The notes beneath the pieces were generated by a model, which worked only from the letters and a program-made list of their open reading frames with translations, was not told the DNA's origin and made no database searches. Below, in pieces: positions 1 to 4,959 of a stretch of 5,188 bases of DNA. This stretch comes from an uncultured Clostridia bacterium. GTDB taxonomy: Bacteria > Bacillota > Clostridia > Christensenellales > UBA1242. The stretch covers positions 1-5,188 of the forward strand of contig CALWAB010000011.1 of NCBI GenBank assembly GCA_944372745.1, read 5' to 3'. The stretch's first letter is position 1, and each line of letters starts with the position of its first letter. A program made the position numbers and the translations under genes.

Positions 1-113
1 ACACTAGCCTACTTTAGTACTTAAAAACTTAAAAATATATTTCTTAGTGTGTTAACACACACTAAGTATATTATTTAAGTACTAATTTGTGACTAGGTAC
101 TACCCAAAGACCA
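1..113 (+). repeat. Core intergenic repeat, copy 1 (left end cut by window)
   Basis: This is a partial copy of the core repeat seen twice more at 1873-2000 and 2072-2199. The long hairpin spans 14-85. Its outer stem is 12 bp (14-25 with 74-85, TTAGTACTTAAA/TTTAAGTACTAA). A middle stem is 6 bp (34-39 with 67-72, AATATA/TATATT). The tip stem is 10 bp (43-52 with 57-66, CTTAGTGTGT/ACACACTAAG) with loop TAAC. The right end is AGACCA at 108-113; the partner TGGTCT expected on the left lies outside the window. The spacer after the hairpin (86-107) has diverged from the two other copies. No coding potential was seen. Function is unknown; a non-coding RNA, a cruciform-forming element or a MITE-like repeat would all fit. 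Confidence 0.85.
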
Positions 114-131
114 CTGCCGTACGCCAGTACC
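81..131 (+). repeat. Direct repeat module, first copy (partner at 221-271)
   Basis: This stretch aligns without gaps to 221-271, exactly 140 nt downstream. Both contain the shared core TTGTGNCTAGGTACT, then CCCAAAGAC and CCGTACGC. It joins the tail of the long-hairpin core to the TGCCGTACGCNAGTACC motif (115-131 here). It therefore shows that the modules travel together and were duplicated within the block. Confidence 0.75.
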
Positions 132-210
132 CACGGCAGTGTGCCTTCGCACCCAATGCCGTATGCTAGTACCCGAAGACTAGGGCAGTGTGCCATCACA
201 CCCACTGCCG
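114..210 (+). repeat. GC-rich alternating hairpin array
   Basis: Complementary arms TGCC and GGCA alternate at 115-118, 135-138, 157-160, 184-187 and 206-209. Two hairpins share one design. At 134-161: CGGCA, GTGTG, loop CCTT, CGCAC, bulge CCAA, TGCCG. At 184-209: GGCA, GTGTG, loop CCAT, CACAC, bulge CCAC, TGCC. A third, CTGCC-GTAC-GCCA-GTAC-CCAC-GGCAG at 114-139, uses the opposite register and overlaps the first, so the two folds exclude each other. TGCCGTACGCCAGTACC-type motifs sit at 115-131, 157-173 and 206-222. The base composition is much richer in GC than the genes. No function is known to me. Confidence 0.75.
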
Positions 211-220
211 TACGCCAGTA

Positions 221-271
221 CCTAAGTTGTGTCTAGGTACTGCCCAAAGACTACAGCCGTACGCAAGTTAC
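221..271 (+). repeat. Direct repeat module, second copy (partner at 81-131)
   Basis: Ungapped partner of 81-131, with scattered substitutions. It ends in a variant of the GTACGC motif (GCCGTACGCAAGTTACC). That motif runs straight into the short CAAG-TTAC-CTTG hairpin at 264-275. Confidence 0.75.
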
Positions 272-287
272 CTTGACCTACGGTCTT
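264..287 (+). repeat. Short hairpin plus GGTCTT motif
   Basis: A 4-bp hairpin (CAAG 264-267, loop TTAC, CTTG 272-275) is followed directly by ACCTACGGTCTT (276-287). It is the weakest member of a recurring arrangement in which a hairpin of changing sequence precedes ACCTGTGGTCTT. The other members are near 1868, 2067, 5009, 5090 and, in a shorter form, 5134. Confidence 0.6.
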
Positions 288-293
288 TGTAGG

Positions 294-326
294 TACACTA
301 GACTACTTTAGTTCTAAAAAACTAAA
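294..326 (+). repeat. Degenerate left arm of core repeat next to manA 3' end
   Basis: This segment resembles window bases 1-35 (ACACTAG, CTACTTTAGT and an A-rich CT tract in the same order), with a few substitutions and small gaps. The long hairpin that should follow is absent. Instead the segment forms a small 7-bp stem (307-313 TTTAGTT with 320-326 AACTAAA). It stops 7 nt before the manA stop codon. The small stem could weakly help terminate the minus-strand operon, but no T-run follows it on that strand. Confidence 0.55.
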
Positions 327-333
327 CCACACA

Positions 334-1233
334 TTACATAGACACCAATACTATAATAGCATTTCCGTCAAGTGTAACATCTTCGTTAGGCGCTGAAAAA
401 TAAGTTTCACCTGCTTTAAATGGCTTATCATTTAAAACGCCATTACCATACACTATGCAAATAGCGGTTGGCTCTTTCCACATTAAATGTACTTTATTCC
501 CAATAAGCAACCTTTGTACTTTAAAATATCCATTATTGTGTAATTGCAAAGTGGCGTTTGACAAAGTGTCTTTTTTTAATAGATTGCTATCAAATGTATT
601 AAAATCTAGTACTTGTACTGCTTTATCTAAATGCAATTCCCGTGCGTTACCTTGCGAATCTCTGCGGTTATAATCATAAATTCTATATGTTATATTGCTA
701 TTTTGTGAAATTTCAAGCAATGTGATGCCTTTTGACATAGAGTGTACAGTACCGGGCGGAATATATACAAAATCTCCTTTATGGACTGGTATTTTGTGCA
801 AATAATTGCATAATAAATTTTCTTGAATACTCATCAAAAAACTATCTTTAGAAATACTTTTATCAAAACCTACATATATAAATGAATCAGGTTCACAGTC
901 AAGAATATACCAAAATTCTGCTTTACCCACTTTTTCACCATTAAGTGATAGGGCTTGTGTATCATTGGGATGAACTTGTATCGACAAATTGTCGACACTA
1001 TCAATATACTTTATGAGTAAGGGAAAATTAAGTTGTAATGTCTTTAAATATTCGCCATAAGGCATACCTGCGTACTCGCCATTATCTATATATGTCATAC
1101 CGTCACAATTACTAGATAATGTCCACGCTTCAGCTATATTTGACGAACTTTTAAAGCCGTATAAAGATTTAAGTTTTTCGCCTCCCCAGAGCGTACTTCT
1201 CAAATATGGTTTTAATTTTATAATATCCTTCAT
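334..1233 (-). CDS. manA: Class I mannose-6-phosphate isomerase
   Basis: Cytoplasmic zinc enzyme that interconverts mannose 6-phosphate and fructose 6-phosphate. It links mannose use to glycolysis and supplies precursors for mannosylated or GDP-mannose-derived glycans. The 299 aa match the short, Firmicutes-type class I proteins. Family landmarks are in order: LWGG near residues 15-18; LLIKYIDS (72-79); SIQVHPND (84-91), with the expected zinc ligands Q86 and H88; KAEFWYIL (104-111), with ligand E106; IPPGTVHSM (158-166), with ligand H164; and ITYRIYDYNR (181-190), holding the conserved arginines. The C-terminal cupin half (about 230-299) is short but looks complete. The ATG at 1233 follows AGGGG, which overlaps the stop codon of the upstream gene, so the two are probably co-transcribed and translationally coupled. 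Ligand assignments come from family knowledge; a metal or substrate difference cannot be read from sequence. Confidence 0.95.
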   Translation of the reverse strand: MKDIIKLKPYLRSTLWGGEKLKSLYGFKSSSNIAEAWTLSSNCDGMTYIDNGEYAGMPYGEYLKTLQLNFPLLIKYIDSVDNLSIQVHPNDTQALSLNGEKVGKAEFWYILDCEPDSFIYVGFDKSISKDSFLMSIQENLLCNYLHKIPVHKGDFVYIPPGTVHSMSKGITLLEISQNSNITYRIYDYNRRDSQGNARELHLDKAVQVLDFNTFDSNLLKKDTLSNATLQLHNNGYFKVQRLLIGNKVHLMWKEPTAICIVYGNGVLNDKPFKAGETYFSAPNEDVTLDGNAIIVLVSM

Positions 1234-1239
1234 ACACTA

Positions 1240-1244
1240 CCCCT
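1240..1244 (-). promoter_or_regulatory. manA ribosome binding site overlapping upstream stop
   Basis: On the minus strand AGGGG lies 6 nt before the manA ATG. Its first two bases are part of the TAG stop codon (1245-1243) of the preceding phosphoribosyltransferase gene. This arrangement favours translational coupling or re-initiation. Confidence 0.65.
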
Positions 1245-1710
1245 AATCTTCCCAAGGAAAGACTATCCAATAATTTTCTTTCGTATAGTCCACTGCACAC
1301 AAAACATCTTCTTCCGTAACATTTTTATTGACATTTACAGCCACGCACACACACACAGACTTTGGCTGGTATTTTTTAAGTATTTGCTTAGCAAATTCCA
1401 AAGACCGCCCTGTATCACACATATCATCAACTAGCAATACATTTGCTCCTTTAATGACACTTTCATTAGTTATCCCCAAAAATTTTGGCTCTAAAAACTC
1501 CGCATTGCGTGTATCACTAGCGGTAGTAGTAATATGCATACAAGCAAATTCGCTTACACCTAAATCGCGTCCCAGCATTGACGCAAGGACCACTCCGCCT
1601 TTTAAGATTGGCACAATGACATCAATCTTTTTATCTTTCAATTTGTTCGCTAACTCTTTTGAATATTCCCTTAGCGTTTTTATATCTAAATGTAAAATCG
1701 GTCTTTCCAT
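1243..1710 (-). CDS. Purine phosphoribosyltransferase (COG2236/Gpt-like)
   Basis: Likely purine-salvage enzyme that transfers the phosphoribosyl group of PRPP to hypoxanthine, guanine or xanthine in the cytoplasm. It has 155 aa, the size of small type I PRTases. PILKGG (34-39) fits the pyrophosphate-binding loop. VLLVDDMCDTGRSL (91-104) is the PRPP-binding signature, with D95-D96 and T100-G101. The C-terminal WIVFPWE (148-154) resembles the COG2236 'predicted phosphoribosyltransferase' group and E. coli Gpt more than the longer classical Hpt proteins. The preferred base cannot be decided from sequence, so no gene symbol is given. The ATG at 1710 has a strong Shine-Dalgarno site. It is first in an operon with manA, an unusual partner with no obvious pathway link. 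No purine riboswitch core was seen upstream. Confidence 0.88.
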   Translation of the reverse strand: MERPILHLDIKTLREYSKELANKLKDKKIDVIVPILKGGVVLASMLGRDLGVSEFACMHITTTASDTRNAEFLEPKFLGITNESVIKGANVLLVDDMCDTGRSLEFAKQILKKYQPKSVCVCVAVNVNKNVTEEDVLCAVDYTKENYWIVFPWED

Positions 1711-1819
1711 TCTTTCTCCTTAGTTTATAATCTTGGAAGAATATTTGTACTATTATCTAGGGGATTTTATCCCCTTTGTTTGAAGGGAGCTATCTGTTTT
1801 CCTTTACTCCGCTTTTATT
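1711..1819 (-). promoter_or_regulatory. Leader/promoter region of the PRTase-manA operon, with hairpin
   Basis: The operon promoter should lie here, between the gene and repeat block 2, but no convincing -35/-10 pair is visible. GATAAT (minus strand, 1757-1752) is the best -10 candidate and has no good -35 at normal spacing. A perfect hairpin GGGGAT-TTT-ATCCCC occupies 1760-1774. On the minus strand CCCTT upstream could instead pair with the AAGGG that overlaps this hairpin, giving two exclusive folds. No U-run follows on the minus strand, so a classic attenuator is not supported. The rest of the stretch shows nothing recognisable. Confidence 0.35.
1716..1722 (-). promoter_or_regulatory. Ribosome binding site of the phosphoribosyltransferase
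   Basis: Minus-strand TAAGGAG lies 5 nt before the ATG at 1710. It is the strongest Shine-Dalgarno match in the window and fixes the start of the operon's first gene. Confidence 0.85.
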
Positions 1820-1842
1820 TAGGGGATTTTCCATCCCCTAAA
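1818..1842 (+). repeat. Perfect GGGGAT/ATCCCC hairpin at the left of tandem unit A
   Basis: TTTAGGGGAT (1818-1827) pairs perfectly with ATCCCCTAAA (1833-1842) across loop TTTCC. The second copy at 2019-2039 keeps the loop and an 8-bp stem. A related, shorter GGGGAT/ATCCCC hairpin lies at 1760-1774. It could work as a bidirectional terminator, although only a short A-run (not T) follows on the plus strand. Confidence 0.75.
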
Positions 1843-2000
1843 ACCCTAGTACAAGGGCTAGCCCTTGACCTGTGGTCTTGGAAAGTGACACTAGCCAAGC
1901 CTAGTACTTAAAAACTTAAAAATATATTTTCTTGGTGTGTTTCACACACTAAGTATATTATATAAGTACTAAGTTGTGCCTATGTACTCAACCTAGACCA
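1820..2000 (+). repeat. Tandem 181-nt structured repeat, unit A
   Basis: Complete unit, in order: GGGGAT/ATCCCC hairpin; 16-nt perfect palindrome CAAGGGCTAGCCCTTG (1852-1867); ACCTGTGGTCTT (1868-1879); long AT-rich hairpin; tail ending in AGACCA (1995-2000). That AGACCA can pair with TGGTCT at 1873-1878 and close the 128-nt core. The long hairpin has an outer stem 1902-1910/1963-1971, a middle stem 1921-1926/1954-1959 and a tip stem CTTGGTGTGT/ACACACTAAG (1931-1940/1944-1953, one G-T wobble) with loop TTC. Compared with unit B, the first 110 nt and last 38 nt are identical. Every difference lies in the hairpin between them. Confidence 0.92.
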
Positions 2001-2018
2001 ATGCTGTACGCTAGATTC

Positions 2019-2199
2019 TAGGGGATTTTCCATCCCCTAAAACCCTAGTACAAGGGCTAGCCCTTGACCTGTGGTCTTGGAAAGTGACACTAGCCAAGCC
2101 TAGTACTTAAAAACTTAAAAATATATTTCTTAGTGCTTTTACAAGCACTAAGTATATCATTTAAGTACTAAGTTGTGCCTATGTACTCAACCTAGACCA
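2019..2199 (+). repeat. Tandem 181-nt structured repeat, unit B
   Basis: Second full unit, offset 199 nt from unit A and separated from it by an 18-nt linker (2001-2018) that contains GTACGCTAG. The order of modules is the same: hairpin 2019-2039, palindrome 2051-2066, ACCTGTGGTCTT 2067-2078, long hairpin, and tail to AGACCA at 2194-2199. The outer stem is 11 bp (2101-2111/2160-2170). The tip stem is CTTAGTGCTT/AAGCACTAAG (2129-2138/2143-2152) with loop TTAC. The tip arms differ from unit A and copy 1 but still pair perfectly. Confidence 0.92.
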
Positions 2200-2293
2200 C
2201 GGCAGTGCGCCTTCGCACCCACTGCCGTACGCAAGTACCCAAAGACCACGCCTCGGTGTGGCATCACACCTGTGCCATCGCACCCGTACGCTA
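2200..2293 (+). repeat. GC-rich hairpins ending in the glycosyltransferase stop codon
   Basis: Three hairpins follow unit B. At 2200-2227: CGGCA, GTGCG, loop CCTT, CGCAC, bulge CCAC, TGCCG, the fully paired relative of 134-161. At 2255-2270: GGTGTG, loop GCAT, CACACC. At 2271-2282: TGTG, loop CCAT, CGCA. TGCCGTACGCAAGTACC sits at 2223-2239, and a last variant CCCGTACGCTAATACTT crosses 2291-2293, the stop codon of the minus-strand glycosyltransferase. These stems lie just after that gene on the minus strand and might stall or terminate its transcript, but no U-run is present. Confidence 0.7.
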
Positions 2294-3571
2294 ATACTTA
2301 CTTTTGTATTCGTCAATAATTTTCAAATATTCTTCTTTAAGCAATCTACTACATTCTTCCCAACTAATATACAAGGTATCTCCTGCTCGTTTGCCGACAT
2401 TAATTAAATTCTCTCTGTTATTAATTGCTCGCTCTATAGCGTTTGCAAAACTTTGTGTGTCGTTCTTACTTAAAAAGCCATTAAAATTATCTGTAACATT
2501 GTCCCCAGCACAAGAACCTTCTATAAAAATTCCAGCAGTGTTGTATGCAGCGGCTTCAACTTTAACCAAGCCAAAATTATCATATAATGAAGGGAAAAGC
2601 AATAAGTCCGCCCTTGAATTGATTAAAGGCAAAAGTTCGCGTTCTAGAAAGCCTGTAAATATAACTTCTTCTTGTGTAAAGCCAAGATTTTCTGCATACG
2701 CTTGAAGTTGCTTTAAACCAGAACCTTTGCCAACAATAAAGAATTTAAATTTTAAACCTTTTTCTTTCAAAATTTTTAAAGCGTCAAGTGTAAAATCTAT
2801 CCTTTTTAAAGGCATTACTCTGCCTACATACAAAAATACTAGTTCATCAGGTTGTAAACTGAATTTTTCATTGGCAAGCATTCTATTCTTTTCTATTTCA
2901 TCATCACTCAAATGTGGCAAATCTGTACCAAAAGGCAATATTGTTATTTCTCCAGTATAACCACATTCCCGTACTTGCTTAGCAACCAAATCACTACATA
3001 CAAACACTTTGTCATATTTATTGTATATACTTCCAATCTTCTTCAATATAAAATTAGTCAACCAATCAAATTTAGCGTAACTAGCAATTATCGGTTTTAT
3101 ATTTGAGTGAAATGTTATGACCGCAGGGATATTTTGACGCCTTGCTACTTGTACTGCAAATTTTGCCATTTTAAAAGGCGAATGTGTATGTACAATGTCA
3201 TAATGTTCTTTCATCACTTCTTCTTTGAACTGCTTATCAAAATTAGGTTGTCCATAATAATCTCGCAAGATTGGAATGTAAATACTTTTGCATCTCAAAA
3301 GTTTATAAGGCGTCTTAACCTTGCCTTGCTCTTTGTGCCTTGGAGCAATGGCTGTAATTTCATTTTCTTTATTTAGGCACAAACAATAATTGTGCATACA
3401 GTTGACGACGCCGTCTACATCAGGCAAATAAACATCCATTCCCATTAAGATTTTTAAATTTTTCTTTTGTGGACTGAGCCTACTCAGCCCCCCAGACACA
3501 TTTTCAGTCGTGGAAATGCTTGAGTTTTCAAGCAAAGTTGTTTTTTTATCATCATTTTCTTCATTGTTCAT
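2291..3571 (-). CDS. GT4-family glycosyltransferase, diacylglycerol glucosyltransferase-like
   Basis: Retaining glycosyltransferase with the GT-B fold, probably acting at the inner face of the membrane. The closest recalled relatives are 1,2-diacylglycerol 3-glucosyltransferases, which make membrane glycolipids or lipoteichoic acid anchors; another sugar acceptor is possible. The N-terminal Rossmann half starts near 38-58 (LKILMGMDVYLPDVDGVVN) and includes HTHSPF (128-133) and ITFHSN (152-157). The C-terminal half has FLYVGRVMPLKR (246-257) and FPSLYDNFGLVKVEA (326-340). The last is the EX7E-type motif with D331 in the first position and E339 in the second. The C-terminal helix to 426 looks complete. 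There is no signal peptide or membrane segment. Residues 1-37 are a polar, low-complexity extension not expected in the family, yet the first ATG has the ribosome site. The TAG stop lies inside a repeat motif. Confidence 0.88.
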   Translation of the reverse strand: MNNEENDDKKTTLLENSSISTTENVSGGLSRLSPQKKNLKILMGMDVYLPDVDGVVNCMHNYCLCLNKENEITAIAPRHKEQGKVKTPYKLLRCKSIYIPILRDYYGQPNFDKQFKEEVMKEHYDIVHTHSPFKMAKFAVQVARRQNIPAVITFHSNIKPIIASYAKFDWLTNFILKKIGSIYNKYDKVFVCSDLVAKQVRECGYTGEITILPFGTDLPHLSDDEIEKNRMLANEKFSLQPDELVFLYVGRVMPLKRIDFTLDALKILKEKGLKFKFFIVGKGSGLKQLQAYAENLGFTQEEVIFTGFLERELLPLINSRADLLLFPSLYDNFGLVKVEAAAYNTAGIFIEGSCAGDNVTDNFNGFLSKNDTQSFANAIERAINNRENLINVGKRAGDTLYISWEECSRLLKEEYLKIIDEYKSKY

Positions 3572-3577
3572 ATTGTG

Positions 3578-3586
3578 TTTCCTTTT
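3578..3586 (-). promoter_or_regulatory. Glycosyltransferase ribosome binding site
   Basis: Minus-strand AAAAGGAAA lies shortly before the ATG at 3571 (AGGA core about 8 nt away). It supports this start over the internal methionines at residues 43 and 45, and hence the reality of the N-terminal extension. Confidence 0.65.
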
Positions 3587-3593
3587 GCAATTA

Positions 3594-3623
3594 ATTATAC
3601 CAATTAAATTATTGACTTGACAA
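3594..3623 (-). promoter_or_regulatory. Putative sigma-A promoter of the glycosyltransferase
   Basis: On the minus strand the -35 TTGTCA (3623-3618, 5/6 to consensus) and a perfect -10 TATAAT (3599-3594) are 18 bp apart. Transcription should start near 3587, leaving a leader of about 16 nt that contains the Shine-Dalgarno site. A 14-nt AT palindrome, TTTTAATATTAAAA at 3629-3642, lies just upstream of the -35 and could be an UP element or an operator. The latter is only a guess. Confidence 0.65.
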
Positions 3624-3761
3624 GTGATTTTTAATATTAAAATTGTTATAAATATGTACAGAATTAGAAAAATTGCACTTTTGCATACAAAATAACCTAT
3701 ATTGTAGAATATTTATTTGCATTTTATATACCATACAATTAGCGTAAATTATTACACATAG

Positions 3762-3790
3762 TTGTTAAAAGGCAAAAATTGTGATATAAT
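3762..3790 (+). promoter_or_regulatory. Putative extended -10 promoter of recF
   Basis: TTGTTA (3762-3767) and TATAAT (3785-3790) have the ideal 17-bp spacing. TG at 3782-3783 makes an extended -10 (TGNTATAAT). Transcription would start around 3796-3799, at or just before the recF ATG. A second TATAAT at 3792-3797 lies too close to the gene to serve this start. Confidence 0.7.
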
Positions 3791-3798
3791 ATATAATT

Positions 3799-4887
3799 AT
3801 GATAATTAAGCGACTTGAACTCCAAAATTTTAGAAACTACGAGCATCAAGCCATTGAATTTTCGCCCAATCTAAATGTATTGATAGGCAAAAATGCACAA
3901 GGTAAGACCAATCTCGTGGAAGCCATTAATTTTTGTTGTATTGGCAAGAGCCACCGCACATCAAAAGACAAAGAATTGATTAGTTTTGACCGCGAAAATG
4001 CACGCATTAAAGTATTTGCACAAAGGTCCGCAGGGGAGAAAACGGTCGAAATAGTTATACCGCGTCAATCAAAAAAAATTGTGCGAATCAACAATATGTC
4101 CATTTTGCGTATAGGCGAACTCTTTGGCAATATAAATAGCGTTTTCTTTTCTCCAGAAGATTTAAAACTTGTTAAAGAAAGCCCAATAGATAGGCGTAGA
4201 TTCATTGACATAGACATTTCTCAATTATCAAAGGTATACTTCTACAATTTGCTTCGCTATGAAAAAATTTTAGCACAACGCAATAAATTATTAAAAAATA
4301 GTTTTGACAATACTCAGGCAATGCGTGGACTAGATGTTTGGAATGAACAGTTGGCACAAGTAGGAGCAAAAATCATTCTAGCAAGAATTCATTTTATTGA
4401 ACATTTGAGCAAACTCTCTAAGAAACAACATTATTTAATCACCGACAATCAAGAAGAACTTACACTCACTTACACAGGTATTCAAGGTAGTAGCGTAGAC
4501 GAAATTTATAGGCAACTTTTTACAAATTTAGAAAAAAGCACTGAAAAAGATTTACAACTCGGTTACACTACAGTTGGTCCACATAGAGATGACATAAAAA
4601 TAGTGTGTAATGACATAGACATACGAAGTTTTGGCTCACAGGGACAACAACGCACTGTGGCTTTGTCGCTAAAACTTGCCGAACTTGAAATATTTAAAGA
4701 CGAATGTGGCGAATACCCTATTTTACTTCTTGACGATGTGCTTAGCGAATTAGATAACAAACGCTGTGAAAAATTGCTTGACAGCATATCAAAGGTACAA
4801 ACAATATTGACAGGCACAAGTTTTGATTTTGACCGCCCTGTCACAAGATTTTTAATTGATAATGGGCATATAGATAGTATCCTATAA
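3799..4887 (+). CDS. recF: DNA replication and repair protein RecF
   Basis: SMC-like ATPase that works with RecO and RecR to load RecA at single-strand gaps and stalled forks. The 362 aa are normal for the family. Landmarks in order: the typical opening MIIKRLELQNFRNYE; Walker A GKNAQGKT (30-37); the RecF signature region VFFSPEDLKLVKESP (115-129) followed by DRRRFID (131-137); GPHRDD (260-265); the ABC-type signature SQGQQR (280-285); and Walker B with D-loop ILLLDDVLSELD (308-319). Nothing is missing. The family N-terminus aligns with the ATG at 3799, so this start is firm, yet there is no Shine-Dalgarno site and the promoter -10 ends only 8 nt upstream. The usual neighbours dnaN, the S4-domain gene and gyrB are absent on both sides within the window: upstream is a divergent glycosyltransferase and downstream is repeat block 3. 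Confidence 0.97.
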   Translation: MIIKRLELQNFRNYEHQAIEFSPNLNVLIGKNAQGKTNLVEAINFCCIGKSHRTSKDKELISFDRENARIKVFAQRSAGEKTVEIVIPRQSKKIVRINNMSILRIGELFGNINSVFFSPEDLKLVKESPIDRRRFIDIDISQLSKVYFYNLLRYEKILAQRNKLLKNSFDNTQAMRGLDVWNEQLAQVGAKIILARIHFIEHLSKLSKKQHYLITDNQEELTLTYTGIQGSSVDEIYRQLFTNLEKSTEKDLQLGYTTVGPHRDDIKIVCNDIDIRSFGSQGQQRTVALSLKLAELEIFKDECGEYPILLLDDVLSELDNKRCEKLLDSISKVQTILTGTSFDFDRPVTRFLIDNGHIDSIL

Positions 4888-4890
4888 TGG

Positions 4891-4924
4891 TATTTGTCTA
4901 TATACTTAATCATACAGACAAATA
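4891..4924. terminator. Inverted repeat directly after recF, possible terminator
   Basis: TATTTGTCT (4891-4899) pairs perfectly over 9 bp with AGACAAATA (4916-4924) across a 16-nt loop, starting 3 nt after the recF stop. The stem is AT-rich and no T-run follows, so it is a poor intrinsic terminator. It may instead protect the mRNA 3' end. Confidence 0.35.
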
Positions 4925-4959
4925 GAATTACTAAGATACTTCATCTCTTAAATTATAAA

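Noticed and set aside
114..272. Integron attC sites
   Set aside because: The palindromic arms do not show the expected RYYYAAC/GTTRRRY ends, and no cassette ORFs or integrase are present.
1..333. tRNA or small known RNA gene in the structured block
   Set aside because: No cloverleaf with T-loop GTTCRA or anticodon arm; the hairpins repeat across blocks instead.
455..673. Plus-strand ORF inside manA
   Set aside because: Antisense to a well-supported gene with conserved motifs; the translation has no recognisable domain and no ribosome site was seen.
1328..1723. Plus-strand ORF of 131 codons opposite the phosphoribosyltransferase
   Set aside because: Antisense shadow; the minus-strand frame has the PRPP loop and a strong Shine-Dalgarno site.
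1711..1860. Purine riboswitch upstream of the phosphoribosyltransferase
   Set aside because: No purine-riboswitch junction sequences could be found; the only structure is a simple hairpin.
1820..2199. CRISPR array
   Set aside because: The repeats are 181 nt with an 18-nt linker, only two units, internally structured, with no unique spacers and no cas gene.
2304..3376. Several plus-strand ORFs opposite the glycosyltransferase
   Set aside because: All are shadows of one continuous GT4 gene; they look like random low-GC translations.
3740..3760. DnaA box near recF
   Set aside because: TTATTACACA resembles TTATNCACA but has an extra base, and no cluster of boxes is present.
4563..4913. Minus-strand ORF overlapping the recF 3' half
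   Set aside because: recF carries its Walker B and signature motifs across this stretch; the opposite frame has no recognisable domain.
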